A stretch of DNA of 64,000 bases from Martinezella lusitana. Lineage in GTDB: Bacteria; Pseudomonadota; Alphaproteobacteria; Rhizobiales; Rhizobiaceae. The first letter of the stretch is position 1; each line of letters opens with the position of its first letter. The stretch covers positions 37,323 through 101,322 of the forward strand of contig NZ_WUEY01000022.1 of NCBI RefSeq assembly GCF_010668395.1, written 5' to 3'. Made by a program: the position numbers and the translations under genes. A model generated the notes under the pieces. That model did not search any database. It saw only the letters and a program-made list of their open reading frames with translations, and had not been told where the DNA came from. This document shows, in pieces, positions 35,395 to 44,241 of this stretch.

Positions 35395-36171
35395 CTATCT
35401 GCCGCGCCAAACGGGCGCCCGCTTCTCGCGGAAGGCCGCGACCCCTTCCATCGAATCCTCGCTTTTCAAGGCCTTGATCAGGGCCGGCGTCCTCAGCGCC
35501 TGCGCCTCGGCCGGGCTCAGATGCGCCGTGCGATTGACCGTCTGCTTGATCGCGCGCAGCGATAGCGGCGCGCAGGCGACGATATCGGCGACCCAGCGAT
35601 CGACGGCTGCATCGAGCTCAGTTGGCGGCACGACCTCGTTGACGATGCCATAGTTCGCCATTTCGAGAGCGCTGAATTGCCGCCCGGTCAGCATCACGGC
35701 CATGGCGCGATTGAAGGCGATCTTACGCTGCAGCAGGATCATGCCACCATCGAGCGGCATACGGCCGACGCGCGCCTCGGGTAGCCCAAAGCGGGCCGTT
35801 TCCACCGCGACGACGATATCGCAGCCGAGTACCATTTCGAAGCCGCCGCCAAGCGCATAGCCGTTGACACGAGCGATGACAGGCACGTCCAGCGAACGAC
35901 GGAAGGCAAGGCCGCCAAAGCCGTTCTCCCGGCCAACCGCCCAGTAATCGACGCCGGAGCTGCCGCTTCCTCCCTTCAGATCGGCGCCTGCACAGAAGGC
36001 TTTCTCGCCTGAGCCGGTCAGGACGACACAGCTGATGTCGTCACGCCGTTCTATCTCGGTCCAGATCGCCTCGAGCGTCGCCTCGGTCTCGGCATCGACC
36101 GCATTCATCCGGTCGGGCCGGTCGAGTGTCACGCGGGCGACGCGGTCCTCTACGGTGAAGGAGACGCTCAT
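35395..36171 (-). CDS. Enoyl-CoA hydratase/isomerase family protein
   Basis: This 258-residue crotonase-family protein has the oxyanion segment AFCAGADLKG (58-67), and the two catalytic glutamates in place: Glu112 (GGGFEMVLGCD) and Glu132 (FGLPEARVGRMPLDGG). Both being present points to a true hydratase, of the short-chain or carnitinyl-CoA dehydratase type. The ATG overlaps the CoA-transferase stop by four bases, so the two are co-translated and probably handle the same acyl-CoA. Confidence 0.9.
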   Translation of the reverse strand: MSVSFTVEDRVARVTLDRPDRMNAVDAETEATLEAIWTEIERRDDISCVVLTGSGEKAFCAGADLKGGSGSSGVDYWAVGRENGFGGLAFRRSLDVPVIARVNGYALGGGFEMVLGCDIVVAVETARFGLPEARVGRMPLDGGMILLQRKIAFNRAMAVMLTGRQFSALEMANYGIVNEVVPPTELDAAVDRWVADIVACAPLSLRAIKQTVNRTAHLSPAEAQALRTPALIKALKSEDSMEGVAAFREKRAPVWRGR

Positions 36172-37325
36172 GCGGCATCCCCCTGCAGCCCGGACAGCGA
36201 GGCCAGAATTTCCTCGTTATGCTGGCCAAGCTGTGGCGGCGAAATGCGCACGGTGACGTGGGCGGCGGACATGTCGATGGGCGAGCCGATCAGCCGGATC
36301 GGGCCCGCGGCCGTCTCACCCGCCTCGAGGATCATCTTGTTGATGATGGTCTGTTCGTCCTTCAGTGCCTCCGGCAGCGAGCGTACCGGCGCGCAGAGGA
36401 TATCGACGCCTTCCAGCCGCTCGATCCAGTGCGCCGTGCTGTTTTTGGCGAAGTTGTCGCGGAAGATCGCCTGCAGTTCCGGGCGCCGCGCCATCTGGGA
36501 GTCGAAATCCTTGTATTGCGGATATTGCGAGAGGTCTTCGATCTCAAGCGCTTCGCAGATGTCGCGCAAGGGGTTGGGCTTGAAGGCACCGACCATGACG
36601 ATCGCGCTGTCCGTCGTCTCGAAGACGCCGGTCAGCGGGAAAGCGCCCCAGTTCAGATCCTTCTGCCGCATCAGATGCGTCGTGCCCTCCTGCATCTGCA
36701 TGGCGATCATGGAGTTGTAGAGGCTGACGGCGACCTGCTGGCCTTCGCCGGTCTTGTCGCGCTGGAGGAGCGCAAGCAGGATCCCCTGGACGAGATGCAT
36801 GCCGGCCGAATAGTCGGCGAGCGGCGTGGCATAGATCGACGTCGGATGGCTGTTGTCGGACTTGCGGCGCATGACGCCGGAGACGGCCTGTGCCAGCACG
36901 TCCTGCCCGCCCTTGTGCTGATAGGGGCCGGTCAGTCCGAAGCCCGTGCCGACGGCGTAAATCAGGCGGGGATTGATCTTCTTCAGGTCTTCGTAGCCGA
37001 AGCCCATGCGCTCCATGACGCCGGGACGGAAGTTGTTGACGACGACATCGGCCGTCTCGAGCAGCGTCAGAACGGTTTTGTTCGCGACGGGATCCTTCAG
37101 ATCGAGCGCCAGGCTCTTCTTGTTGCGGTTCAGCGAGCAGAAGACCGGATTGTTGAGACCGTCCGGATCGGAGCCGAGCGACCAGCGCGAGAGGTCGCCG
37201 ATCTTCACCTTCTCGATCTTGATGACTTCGGCGCCGTAATCCGCCAGGACCTGCGTGCAGGAGGGGCCGAGCATGACCTGCGTGAAATCGATCACGCGGA
37301 TTCCGTCGAGTGGTAAAGTCGTCAT
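36168..37325 (-). CDS. Class III CoA-transferase (CaiB/BaiF family)
   Basis: The 385-residue protein opens with GIRVIDFTQVMLGPSCTQ and VLADYGAEVIKIEK, and has the catalytic Asp171 in ATPLADYSAGMH, the signature of family III CoA-transferases (formyl-CoA, carnitine, benzylsuccinate types). It moves CoA from a donor thioester to a carboxylic acid. Overlaps of ATGA join it to the FAD oxidoreductase upstream and the hydratase downstream. Substrate acid unknown. Confidence 0.92.
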   Translation of the reverse strand: MTTLPLDGIRVIDFTQVMLGPSCTQVLADYGAEVIKIEKVKIGDLSRWSLGSDPDGLNNPVFCSLNRNKKSLALDLKDPVANKTVLTLLETADVVVNNFRPGVMERMGFGYEDLKKINPRLIYAVGTGFGLTGPYQHKGGQDVLAQAVSGVMRRKSDNSHPTSIYATPLADYSAGMHLVQGILLALLQRDKTGEGQQVAVSLYNSMIAMQMQEGTTHLMRQKDLNWGAFPLTGVFETTDSAIVMVGAFKPNPLRDICEALEIEDLSQYPQYKDFDSQMARRPELQAIFRDNFAKNSTAHWIERLEGVDILCAPVRSLPEALKDEQTIINKMILEAGETAAGPIRLIGSPIDMSAAHVTVRISPPQLGQHNEEILASLSGLQGDAA

Positions 37326-38680
37326 TCTGCAGCCTCCAAATATGTCGCGTTTTCCGAGGGGATGTCGCCGGGATCGGCCCCCTGGGCCCGCATCTGCTTC
37401 TGAATTGCGCGGATATCGGCCTTGCGGACGGTCGTCCCCGCGTTGAGCGCAACGGTCGCGGCGACGCCTGCCGCTTCGCCCATCGCCATGCAGGGTGGAA
37501 TCTCGCGGCTGGATTTCTGGGCCTGCGGCGTTGCCGAATAATGCCGGCCGGCGACGATCAGCTGATCGACCTCCTTCGGCAGCATGGAGCGGTAGGGCGT
37601 GTAGTAGTCGCGGCCGCGGCAAACCGTGTCGGTGAAATGGCGGCGGGTCATGACGTCGTCCTTCGTCACGACATAGTCCCCCTGCAGCAGCCGCGTCTGG
37701 CGCACGCCGGTCTGCGGCGCGAAATCGACGACATAGGCATTCTCGAAACCGGGCATCTTTTCCCGCGCGAAGTCGAGCAGCCTGGCGATCCTTGAGCGGC
37801 CTTCCATCTCCGCCTTGGTCAGATCTTCGACCTTCAGGCCGCTCAAGGTCGGCATATGCGGGCAGTTCAGCCAGACGACGCCGGGAAGCGGCGTCTTCAG
37901 CCACCAGAAGGACCAGCAGCCGCCGATCAGCCGCTTGGCTTCGTGATCGAGCGCCTTGAAGGTTTCAGGCTCCTGCTGTTCGAAGCGTTCCGCCGCTTCC
38001 GTATCGACGCCGCCCCAGCGTGAAACCGTGGTCAGGATGAAGTTGGATTCGATATGATCGGCTCCCGCGCTTGCGGCTACATCGAGGTCGCCTGTGGTGT
38101 CGATGACGACGTCGCCGAGGATCGCCTGCATGCCGTCCTTCGTCTGGCAGATCACGCCCTTGATCGCGCCATCCTCGACAATTGCCGAGGAGAACCAGCT
38201 ATGGGTCCTGAGCTTGATCTTCGCTTCGCCGATCATGTCGTAGGCGGCGCGCTTGAAGGCGTCGGGGTCGAAGGCGGCCGAGAAGCAGATCGGGTGCGGC
38301 ATCGATTGGGTATGGAAATCGAAGAGGCCCCAGCGCGCCCAGCGCTGCCAGGCCTCCGGCGTGTCGCGGAATTCGATCAGGCGATCGCGGTCGGTGGGGG
38401 TCACGCAGAGCCCCCAGAGCTTCATGCGCTCGATCATTTCCATGCAGATGCCGCGCACGGTGATTTCGAGCTCGTTGATCATGTCGTCGAGCACCAGCAC
38501 CATGCCGCCGGCGGCAAGGCCGCCGACATAGGGGTAGCGTTCGAGAAGCGTGACGCTGGCGCCGTTCCTTGCGGCCGAAACCGCCGCGGCAATCCCTGCC
38601 GGACCGCCGCCGACCACCACCACATCGGAGCGATCGACGACACGGATATCCCGTGCAGGCTGATGAATAACCTGGTTCAT
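37322..38680 (-). CDS. FAD-dependent oxidoreductase
   Basis: This 452-residue flavoprotein has an N-terminal FAD fold at about 18-48 (DVVVVGGGPAGIAAAVSAAR, then LLERYPYVGG), a second FAD contact near VIDTTGDLDVAA, and a C-terminal GEAAGVAAT segment. It matches the FAD_oxidored type used by several bacterial dehydrogenases. In the operon it lies between the ABC permease (28 bases away) and the CoA-transferase (overlap ATGA), and probably oxidises the imported compound before CoA activation (inference). Confidence 0.9.
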   Translation of the reverse strand: MNQVIHQPARDIRVVDRSDVVVVGGGPAGIAAAVSAARNGASVTLLERYPYVGGLAAGGMVLVLDDMINELEITVRGICMEMIERMKLWGLCVTPTDRDRLIEFRDTPEAWQRWARWGLFDFHTQSMPHPICFSAAFDPDAFKRAAYDMIGEAKIKLRTHSWFSSAIVEDGAIKGVICQTKDGMQAILGDVVIDTTGDLDVAASAGADHIESNFILTTVSRWGGVDTEAAERFEQQEPETFKALDHEAKRLIGGCWSFWWLKTPLPGVVWLNCPHMPTLSGLKVEDLTKAEMEGRSRIARLLDFAREKMPGFENAYVVDFAPQTGVRQTRLLQGDYVVTKDDVMTRRHFTDTVCRGRDYYTPYRSMLPKEVDQLIVAGRHYSATPQAQKSSREIPPCMAMGEAAGVAATVALNAGTTVRKADIRAIQKQMRAQGADPGDIPSENATYLEAAE

Positions 38681-38708
38681 TGGTATTTCCTTCGTGTTTT
38701 TGTGGCGC

Positions 38709-39542
38709 TCAGTGCTGGCCGGCCGGTTTCCAGCGGATCATCCGCGCCTCGGCGACCGAGACGATGAAAAAGAGGATCACGGCGAGCAGCGCGGCAATGA
38801 CGACCGTCGCATAGAGAAGCGGCGAGCGGAAATTATAGGTCGCTTCGATGATGAGCGCGCCGAGCCCGAAGCTCGAGCCGATCCATTCTGCGACGATCGC
38901 ACCCATGACGCTGCTTGTGGCCGCAATCTTCAAGGCGGCAAAGAGGAATGGCAGCGAGCTTGGGAGACGGACCTTCCAGAGGATTTCGGAGTTGCTGGCC
39001 GAAAGCACCCGCATGAGATCGAGCATGGCCGGGCTTGCGGAGCGAAGCCCCTGGACCATGTTGACCAGCGTCGGGAAGAAGCAGATGAGCCCGGCAATGA
39101 TGATCTTCGGAGCGACGCCGTTGCCGAAGATCAGGACGAGGATCGGCGCAAGCGCGATGATCGGGATCGCCTTGACGAAGACGGCGATGGGGTAGAAGGC
39201 CTTTTCCGCCGTGGCGCTGTGGACGAACCAGATTGCCAGCAGGATCGCGACGAGGTTGCCGAAAATGAAACCGAGCACGGCTTCCAGTACCGTCGGCAGC
39301 AGGTTGCGCGTCAGCGTCGCGGCGTTGTCGCGGAAGGCATAGAGGACGTCGAGCGGGCTTGGCGCCATGAAGGTCGGGATCTTGAAGATCCAGATGACTG
39401 CCTGCCAGAGCACGACGCAGGCGAGCGCGGCAAGGATCGCCGGCATATGCGAGGAAAGAACGCCGACGGTCGCGTCAAGGATGGCGACCTTGCGCGGCGC
39501 CTTGGCGATGCGGCCGATGTCGGAGTGCACGGCGTTGCTCAT
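38709..39542 (-). CDS. ABC transporter permease, NitT/TauT type
   Basis: The 277-residue membrane protein has about six hydrophobic segments and an EAA-like loop (LMRVLSASNSEILWKVRLPS). Similar permeases serve taurine, sulfonate, nitrate or pyrimidine-precursor uptake. ATG 39542 is chosen because it gives the ATGA overlap with the ATPase gene seen repeatedly in this operon; an earlier in-frame start at 39548 also exists. Confidence 0.88.
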   Translation of the reverse strand: MSNAVHSDIGRIAKAPRKVAILDATVGVLSSHMPAILAALACVVLWQAVIWIFKIPTFMAPSPLDVLYAFRDNAATLTRNLLPTVLEAVLGFIFGNLVAILLAIWFVHSATAEKAFYPIAVFVKAIPIIALAPILVLIFGNGVAPKIIIAGLICFFPTLVNMVQGLRSASPAMLDLMRVLSASNSEILWKVRLPSSLPFLFAALKIAATSSVMGAIVAEWIGSSFGLGALIIEATYNFRSPLLYATVVIAALLAVILFFIVSVAEARMIRWKPAGQH

Positions 39543-40366
39543 ATGCATTCCTCCAGCAGCGCGCGCAGGTGCGCGGTAACCTTGATGAAGTCGACGGTGT
39601 CGCGCATGGCAAGCGCGCGCGGATAGGGAAGGTCGACCTTCATGAATTCCTTCACCCGGCCCGGATGGGCCTGCAGCATCAGCACATGCTGGCCGAGGAA
39701 GACCGCTTCGGGAATGGAATGCGTGACGAAGACGATGGTCGTGCCCGTTTCGCGCCAGATGCGCAGCAGCTCCTCGTTGAGCTTATCGCGGGTGATCTCG
39801 TCGAGCGCGCCGAAGGGTTCGTCCATCAGCAGGATACGCGGCTTGGTCACCAGGGCGCGGGCGATGGCGACGCGCTGGCGCATGCCGCCCGACAATTCGT
39901 GCGGCAGCGCGTTTTCGCGCCCTTTCAGGCCGACGAGGGCCAGCAGTTCCATCGGATCGGCATAGGCACTCTTGTCATGCCTGCCCACTTCCAGCGGCAG
40001 GCGGACATTGTCGATGACGCTGCGCCACGGCAGCAGTGTCGCTTCCTGGAAGACGAAGGCAAAGTCGCGGCCCTCGCGCGCCTGGCGGGGTGGCCGGCCG
40101 AAAACCGAGACCGAGCCGTCGCTGATATGCACGAGATCGGCAATACAGCGCAGCAAGGTCGACTTGCCGCAGCCGGACGGCCCAAGCATGGTGACGAACG
40201 AGCCTTCCGCAATGTCGACGGACACATTGGACAGGGCTGTGAACTCGTTGCCCTTGTCGCCGAAGCGGATGTCGAGATCGCGAATGGAAACGGCGAGCCT
40301 CGCCGTTTCGGCGACCGGTCGCGGCTGCGGCTGCTGGATGGTGGCGGCGCTCATCATGACGTTCAC
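39539..40366 (-). CDS. ABC transporter ATP-binding protein, NitT/TauT type
   Basis: This 275-residue ATPase has Walker A GPSGCGKST, the Q-loop in VFQEATLLPWRSV, the signature LSGGMRQRVAIARAL, Walker B LLMDEPFGALD and the switch His in VTHSIPEA. Sequence is closest to the TauB/SsuB kind. Translation starts with GTG at 40366, overlapping the binding-protein stop by 4 bases (GTGA), or from an ATG nine bases downstream. Confidence 0.9.
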   Translation of the reverse strand: MNVMMSAATIQQPQPRPVAETARLAVSIRDLDIRFGDKGNEFTALSNVSVDIAEGSFVTMLGPSGCGKSTLLRCIADLVHISDGSVSVFGRPPRQAREGRDFAFVFQEATLLPWRSVIDNVRLPLEVGRHDKSAYADPMELLALVGLKGRENALPHELSGGMRQRVAIARALVTKPRILLMDEPFGALDEITRDKLNEELLRIWRETGTTIVFVTHSIPEAVFLGQHVLMLQAHPGRVKEFMKVDLPYPRALAMRDTVDFIKVTAHLRALLEECI

Positions 40367-41397
40367 CCGATCTGCTTGCGGATGTCGGTGGTGGCGTCGA
40401 GGATCGCCATGGTGGCGACATCATCGACCGTGGGCGTGGCACCGGTAAACTGCTTGAGATCGGCGTAGGCCTTGATCTGGGCCGCCCAATTGTCCTTGTT
40501 CATCGCGCCCCAGCCGGTCTGCTTGGTGCTGTCGCCGAAGGAGAAGTCGATGACCGGGTGGACGGCTTCGAGCTCGCTCGCCTTGTCGAGGTTAGGATAG
40601 GCATCCACCAGCATGTCGACCGCTTCTTCCGGATGGTCGCGGACATAGCCCCAGCCCTTGGCGGCGGCCGTGGTGAAGCGCACCAGCACGTCGGAATGCT
40701 TGTCGAGCTGTTCGTCGGTCGTGTAGTAGACGTTGGCGTAGAGCTGCAGGCCGGCATCCCAGAGCATCATGTCGACACGCTCGTCGCCCAGCACCTTCAG
40801 CGCATTGGTGTTCGTCACCCAGCCGGTCACGGCGTCGGCCTGCCCGGTGATCAGCTGGTTCATGTCGGAACCCATATTGACCATCTTCACCTGGTCTTCC
40901 GGAATGCCATTCTGGGCGAGCAGCGCGCGCAGCAGGATGAAGGCGGTCGGCTGGGTCGCGATCGTCTTGCCGATCATGTCCTTCGGCTCGCGGATCGGCG
41001 CCTTCTTCAGCGAAAAATAGGTGAAGGGATGCTTGCGATAGCCGGCGAGAAACGCCTTGACCGGCATGCCGGCCGAGCGGGCGAGCATGACGGACGGGCT
41101 TGAGGAAATCTGCCCTATGGCGGACTGGCCGGCCGCAACGCCGGCGACGCCATCGACATTCGGGCCGCCTGGCACGATGGTCAAATTGATGCCCTGTTCG
41201 GTGAAGAAGCCCTTCTTCTGGGCCGCGACCTCACCGATCAGGCCGTTGGAGGCAACCCAGCCGAGCTGCATGCGGACCTCGGCGACATCGGCCGCCTTGC
41301 CGGCGCGGATGCCGACAAAAGTCTGGGTTGCGGCAAGACCTCCGACCAAGGCAGCGTTGGACAGGAAACGACGGCGATTCATCATGAATTGAGACAT
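40363..41397 (-). CDS. ABC transporter substrate-binding protein, NMT1/SsuA type
   Basis: The 344-residue protein starts with a twin-arginine-type signal peptide (NRRRFLSNAALVGGLA, then AGKA cleavage near residue 35) followed by a periplasmic NMT1/THI5-like domain (VRMQLGWVASNGLIGEVAAQ). NMT1-type binders fetch pyrimidine precursors, sulfonates, aromatic acids and similar. It is the first gene of the operon, so it probably defines the transported substrate of the pathway. The usual role of the signal is Tat export, here inferred from the RRRFL motif. Confidence 0.9.
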   Translation of the reverse strand: MSQFMMNRRRFLSNAALVGGLAATQTFVGIRAGKAADVAEVRMQLGWVASNGLIGEVAAQKKGFFTEQGINLTIVPGGPNVDGVAGVAAGQSAIGQISSSPSVMLARSAGMPVKAFLAGYRKHPFTYFSLKKAPIREPKDMIGKTIATQPTAFILLRALLAQNGIPEDQVKMVNMGSDMNQLITGQADAVTGWVTNTNALKVLGDERVDMMLWDAGLQLYANVYYTTDEQLDKHSDVLVRFTTAAAKGWGYVRDHPEEAVDMLVDAYPNLDKASELEAVHPVIDFSFGDSTKQTGWGAMNKDNWAAQIKAYADLKQFTGATPTVDDVATMAILDATTDIRKQIG

Positions 41398-41793
41398 TCT
41401 GATAGTTCCCCTGTTAATTGGGCGATCGGACTTTTTGTCTCGTTATCCACCAATGCCGGGATGATGGGGGAATTCAGCGTTCTAATAAAGAACAATTATG
41501 CGTACTATCGATTGCCTGAAAGGCAACGCTCGGCAGCGCCAGAATATGGGTGGAGCGTCGGGATCAATAGGTTCTCCAGACTGCCTTGCGATGGCATGGA
41601 GCCTGCGGCGCGCCGATCTGGAAAAAACTTTCTCCGCTTAATCAATAAAGAATATGGAATATCTTCTTATCGGGCTGGGCTCTGCCATTCTCGGCACGTT
41701 GCGAGATCGCAACGACGACAGGATCTGATGATCCGCGCGCAAGGCGCAGACGTCACGCAGGCTGAAACATTTTGATCGACAGAAAGACAATTC
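41398..41793. promoter_or_regulatory. Divergent promoter region of the catabolic operon and the aldo/keto reductase
   Basis: 396 bases with no supported gene. It contains two dyads: GTTCT-AATAA-AGAAC (41479-41493) and TTGCCT-GAA-AGGCAA (41512-41526). These sit roughly 80-130 bases upstream of the ABC binding-protein start, a plausible binding position for the LysR protein of the operon (not shown). Confidence 0.45.
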
Positions 41794-42837
41794 ATGACCT
41801 ACCGCCCCGATCCGGAACGCTATGACTCGGCCCATTTCCGCCGCGTTGGTCGAAGCGGCCTCAAACTACCGGCCATTTCCTTCGGCCTTTGGCACAACTT
41901 CGGCGATACAACGCCCCTCGACACGCAAAGGTCGATCCTTTTCAAGGCGTTCGATCTTGGTATCACCCATTTCGATCTTGCAAACAATTATGGCCCGCCT
42001 GCGGGAAGCGCCGAGATCAATTTCGGTCATATCCTGAAACAGGATCTGGCCGCCTATCGCGACGAGCTGATCATCTCGACCAAGGCGGGCTGGGATATGT
42101 GGCCGGGCCCCTATGGTCGCGGCGGCGGGTCGAAGAAGGCGCTCCTGTCCAGCCTTGACCAGAGCCTTGGCCGCCTTGGCCTCGATTATGTCGATATCTT
42201 TTATTCGCATCGCTTCGATGCCGAGACGCCGCTCGAAGAAACGGCGGACGCGCTTGCCCAGGCGGTCCGGCAGGGCAAGGCGCTCTATGTCGGCGTATCC
42301 TCCTATTCCGGCAACAAGACCCGCGAGATCGCCGCGTTTCTGAAGGAGCGGCAGGTGCCGCTGCTGATCAACCAGCCGGCCTACAACCTCTTCAACCGTT
42401 GGGTCGAGAAGGATCTGCTGGCGGCGTCGGACGACGTCGGCGCCGGTATCATCGCCTTCACGCCGCTCGCCCAGGGCTTGCTCACCAACAAATATCTCAA
42501 CGGCGTCCCGCAGGATGCCCGCGTCAATCGGCCCGGCGGCGATTTTCTGCGCCCCGAGCATTTGAAGGATGAAAACATCGAGCGGGCCCGTGCGCTGAAC
42601 GAGATCGCCAAGCGTCGCGGCCAGTCGCTTGCCCAGCTTGCCATCGCCTGGGTTCTCAGGGACCCGCGCGTCACCTCGGCGCTGATCGGCGCAAGCTCGG
42701 CGCGTCAGGTGGAGGAAAACGTGGCAGCCCTGAACGATCTGACGTTCAGCGCGGAAGAACTCGCCGAGATCGATCGCTATGCCGTCGAAGGCGGCATTAA
42801 CCTCTGGGAAAAGCCTTCTCACGACGAGGTGGTTTGA
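41794..42837 (+). CDS. Aldo/keto reductase (YghZ-like)
   Basis: The 347-residue NADPH-dependent reductase has the catalytic Asp61 and Tyr66 (FDLANNYGPP), the Lys in STKAGWDMWPG and the His in FYSHRFD, and the N-terminal GRSGLKLPAISFGLWHNFGD of the YghZ subfamily (L-glyceraldehyde-3-phosphate or voltage-channel-beta-like reductases). It is divergent from the catabolic operon and may reduce a carbonyl intermediate of it or act separately. Ends before a shared convergent terminator. Confidence 0.9.
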   Translation: MTYRPDPERYDSAHFRRVGRSGLKLPAISFGLWHNFGDTTPLDTQRSILFKAFDLGITHFDLANNYGPPAGSAEINFGHILKQDLAAYRDELIISTKAGWDMWPGPYGRGGGSKKALLSSLDQSLGRLGLDYVDIFYSHRFDAETPLEETADALAQAVRQGKALYVGVSSYSGNKTREIAAFLKERQVPLLINQPAYNLFNRWVEKDLLAASDDVGAGIIAFTPLAQGLLTNKYLNGVPQDARVNRPGGDFLRPEHLKDENIERARALNEIAKRRGQSLAQLAIAWVLRDPRVTSALIGASSARQVEENVAALNDLTFSAEELAEIDRYAVEGGINLWEKPSHDEVV

Positions 42838-42849
42838 CAGGTTTCAAAA

Positions 42850-42873
42850 ATCTGCCCGCAACCACGGGCAGAT
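42850..42873 (-). terminator. Intrinsic terminator for the sugar-transport operon
   Basis: ATCTGCCCG (42850-42858) and CGGGCAGAT (42865-42873) pair over a 6-nt loop. Read on the minus strand the stem is followed by TTTTT, so it terminates the operon ending at 42913; it may also block the opposing aldo/keto reductase transcript. Confidence 0.8.
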
Positions 42874-42912
42874 CACCTTGCGGCGGATGGCAGGTTGAGG
42901 AACCCTAATCCC

Positions 42913-44166
42913 TCAGCCGCCATATTCGATGATCTCAAGGCCGGCATTGTAGTCCGTCGCATAGATCAAGCCATTGGCATCGACGAAGACGTCGGCGGAC
43001 TGGATGACTTTCGGCCGGCCGGGACGGCGGTCCGTCATCGTCGTCGGTGCCGCCGGTACCAGCGCCCCGGTCTCGACCGGGTGGTAGGGGTCGGAAATAT
43101 CGAAGGCGCGGATGCCGGCATTCTGCCATGTCGCGAAGATCAGGGTTTCGGACACGAACGAGCCGGGCCGGTTTTCGTGCAGATTGTGCGGACCGAAATG
43201 GCCTCCCTTCTTCGCATAGTCGATTTCTGCGGGGATCGGAAAGGTGGAGATGCTGATCGGGTTTTCGGGCACGCGAATGTCGAAGATCCAGGTGTGCTTC
43301 CGGCCGTCTTCCTCGTTGTCAAGCACGGCTTCATCCGCCACGACGAGCAGGTCGCGGCCGGGAAGCGGTAATGGCGAATGCGTGCCGCCGCCATAGGGCG
43401 GGCACCAGTTATGGTGCCTGATGAGCTTCGGCGCCGAATGGTCCTTGATGTCGAGAAGCGTCAGTCCGCCATCACGCCAGCAGGCATAGGCGGTGTCGCC
43501 GTGGACCAGCGCGTGGTGCAGGGCATAACGCTTGCCGTCGCCCCAGTCCGGCGTTTCTCCCGCCGCCCGGTTCATGCCGGGAAGCCACCATTGACCGACG
43601 AGCTCAGGCCGGGTCGGATCCGCCATGTCGATAGTGACGAAGATATAGTCGGTGAAACCGTCGAGCAGCGCAGACGCATAGGCATAGCGGCCGCCGACAT
43701 ACCAGAGCCGGTGAAAGCCGACGCCCTCGACGTCCAGCTGGCCGATCTTGCGCGGCCTGTCCGGAACGGAGATATCGAACACGCTCATGCCGGCGGTCCA
43801 GGCCCGTTCCCGCTTTTTCGAGGCGACGGTCTCGCCAACCGACTGCGTGTAGTAGGCCTTCTCGTCGGTGAAGGTCTCGACATCGGCGAAAAGATCGAGC
43901 GCGTTGATGACCAGCAGCAGGTCGTCATGCGTCTGCAGATGGATGTTCCAGCTGTTCGCCGGCGCCGGCACATAATTGACAGTCGCTGGATTCTTCGGGT
44001 CGCGCACGTCCACGATCGAGAAGCCTTGTGACCAAGGATGGGCGACATAGGCATGGCCACGATGGACCATCAGCTGCAGTCCGTCGCCGCGGCCGCCAAT
44101 ATCGCTATGGCCGATCAGCGTCATGTTGCGGGCAAAATCGGGTTTGGGCAGGTCGATCGATGCCAT
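42913..44166 (-). CDS. LVIVD-repeat beta-propeller protein
   Basis: A 417-residue protein without a signal peptide, built of recurring strands such as HAYVAHPWSQGFSIVDVRDP, AGMSVFDISVPDRPRKIGQL, DGGLTLLDIKDH and AGIRAFDISDPYHPVETGAL, which are LVIVD-type propeller blades. ATG 44166 (MASIDLPKP) is chosen over an in-frame TTG four codons upstream. It is the last gene of the transport operon, 75 bases after the binding protein. Its function is unknown; as the only non-transport gene it may process or sense the sugar. Confidence 0.75.
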   Translation of the reverse strand: MASIDLPKPDFARNMTLIGHSDIGGRGDGLQLMVHRGHAYVAHPWSQGFSIVDVRDPKNPATVNYVPAPANSWNIHLQTHDDLLLVINALDLFADVETFTDEKAYYTQSVGETVASKKRERAWTAGMSVFDISVPDRPRKIGQLDVEGVGFHRLWYVGGRYAYASALLDGFTDYIFVTIDMADPTRPELVGQWWLPGMNRAAGETPDWGDGKRYALHHALVHGDTAYACWRDGGLTLLDIKDHSAPKLIRHHNWCPPYGGGTHSPLPLPGRDLLVVADEAVLDNEEDGRKHTWIFDIRVPENPISISTFPIPAEIDYAKKGGHFGPHNLHENRPGSFVSETLIFATWQNAGIRAFDISDPYHPVETGALVPAAPTTMTDRRPGRPKVIQSADVFVDANGLIYATDYNAGLEIIEYGG

Positions 44167-44241
44167 GGATCTTCTCAATGCGTAAGGGGAACGAAAGGGC
44201 CGCCCTTGCGGGCGGCACCTGTGAAAAGCGGCAGATGCGGC

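Noticed and set aside
38694..39626. Plus-strand 310-codon frame rich in Arg/Asp/Glu
   Set aside because: Shadow of the ABC permease gene on the opposite strand.
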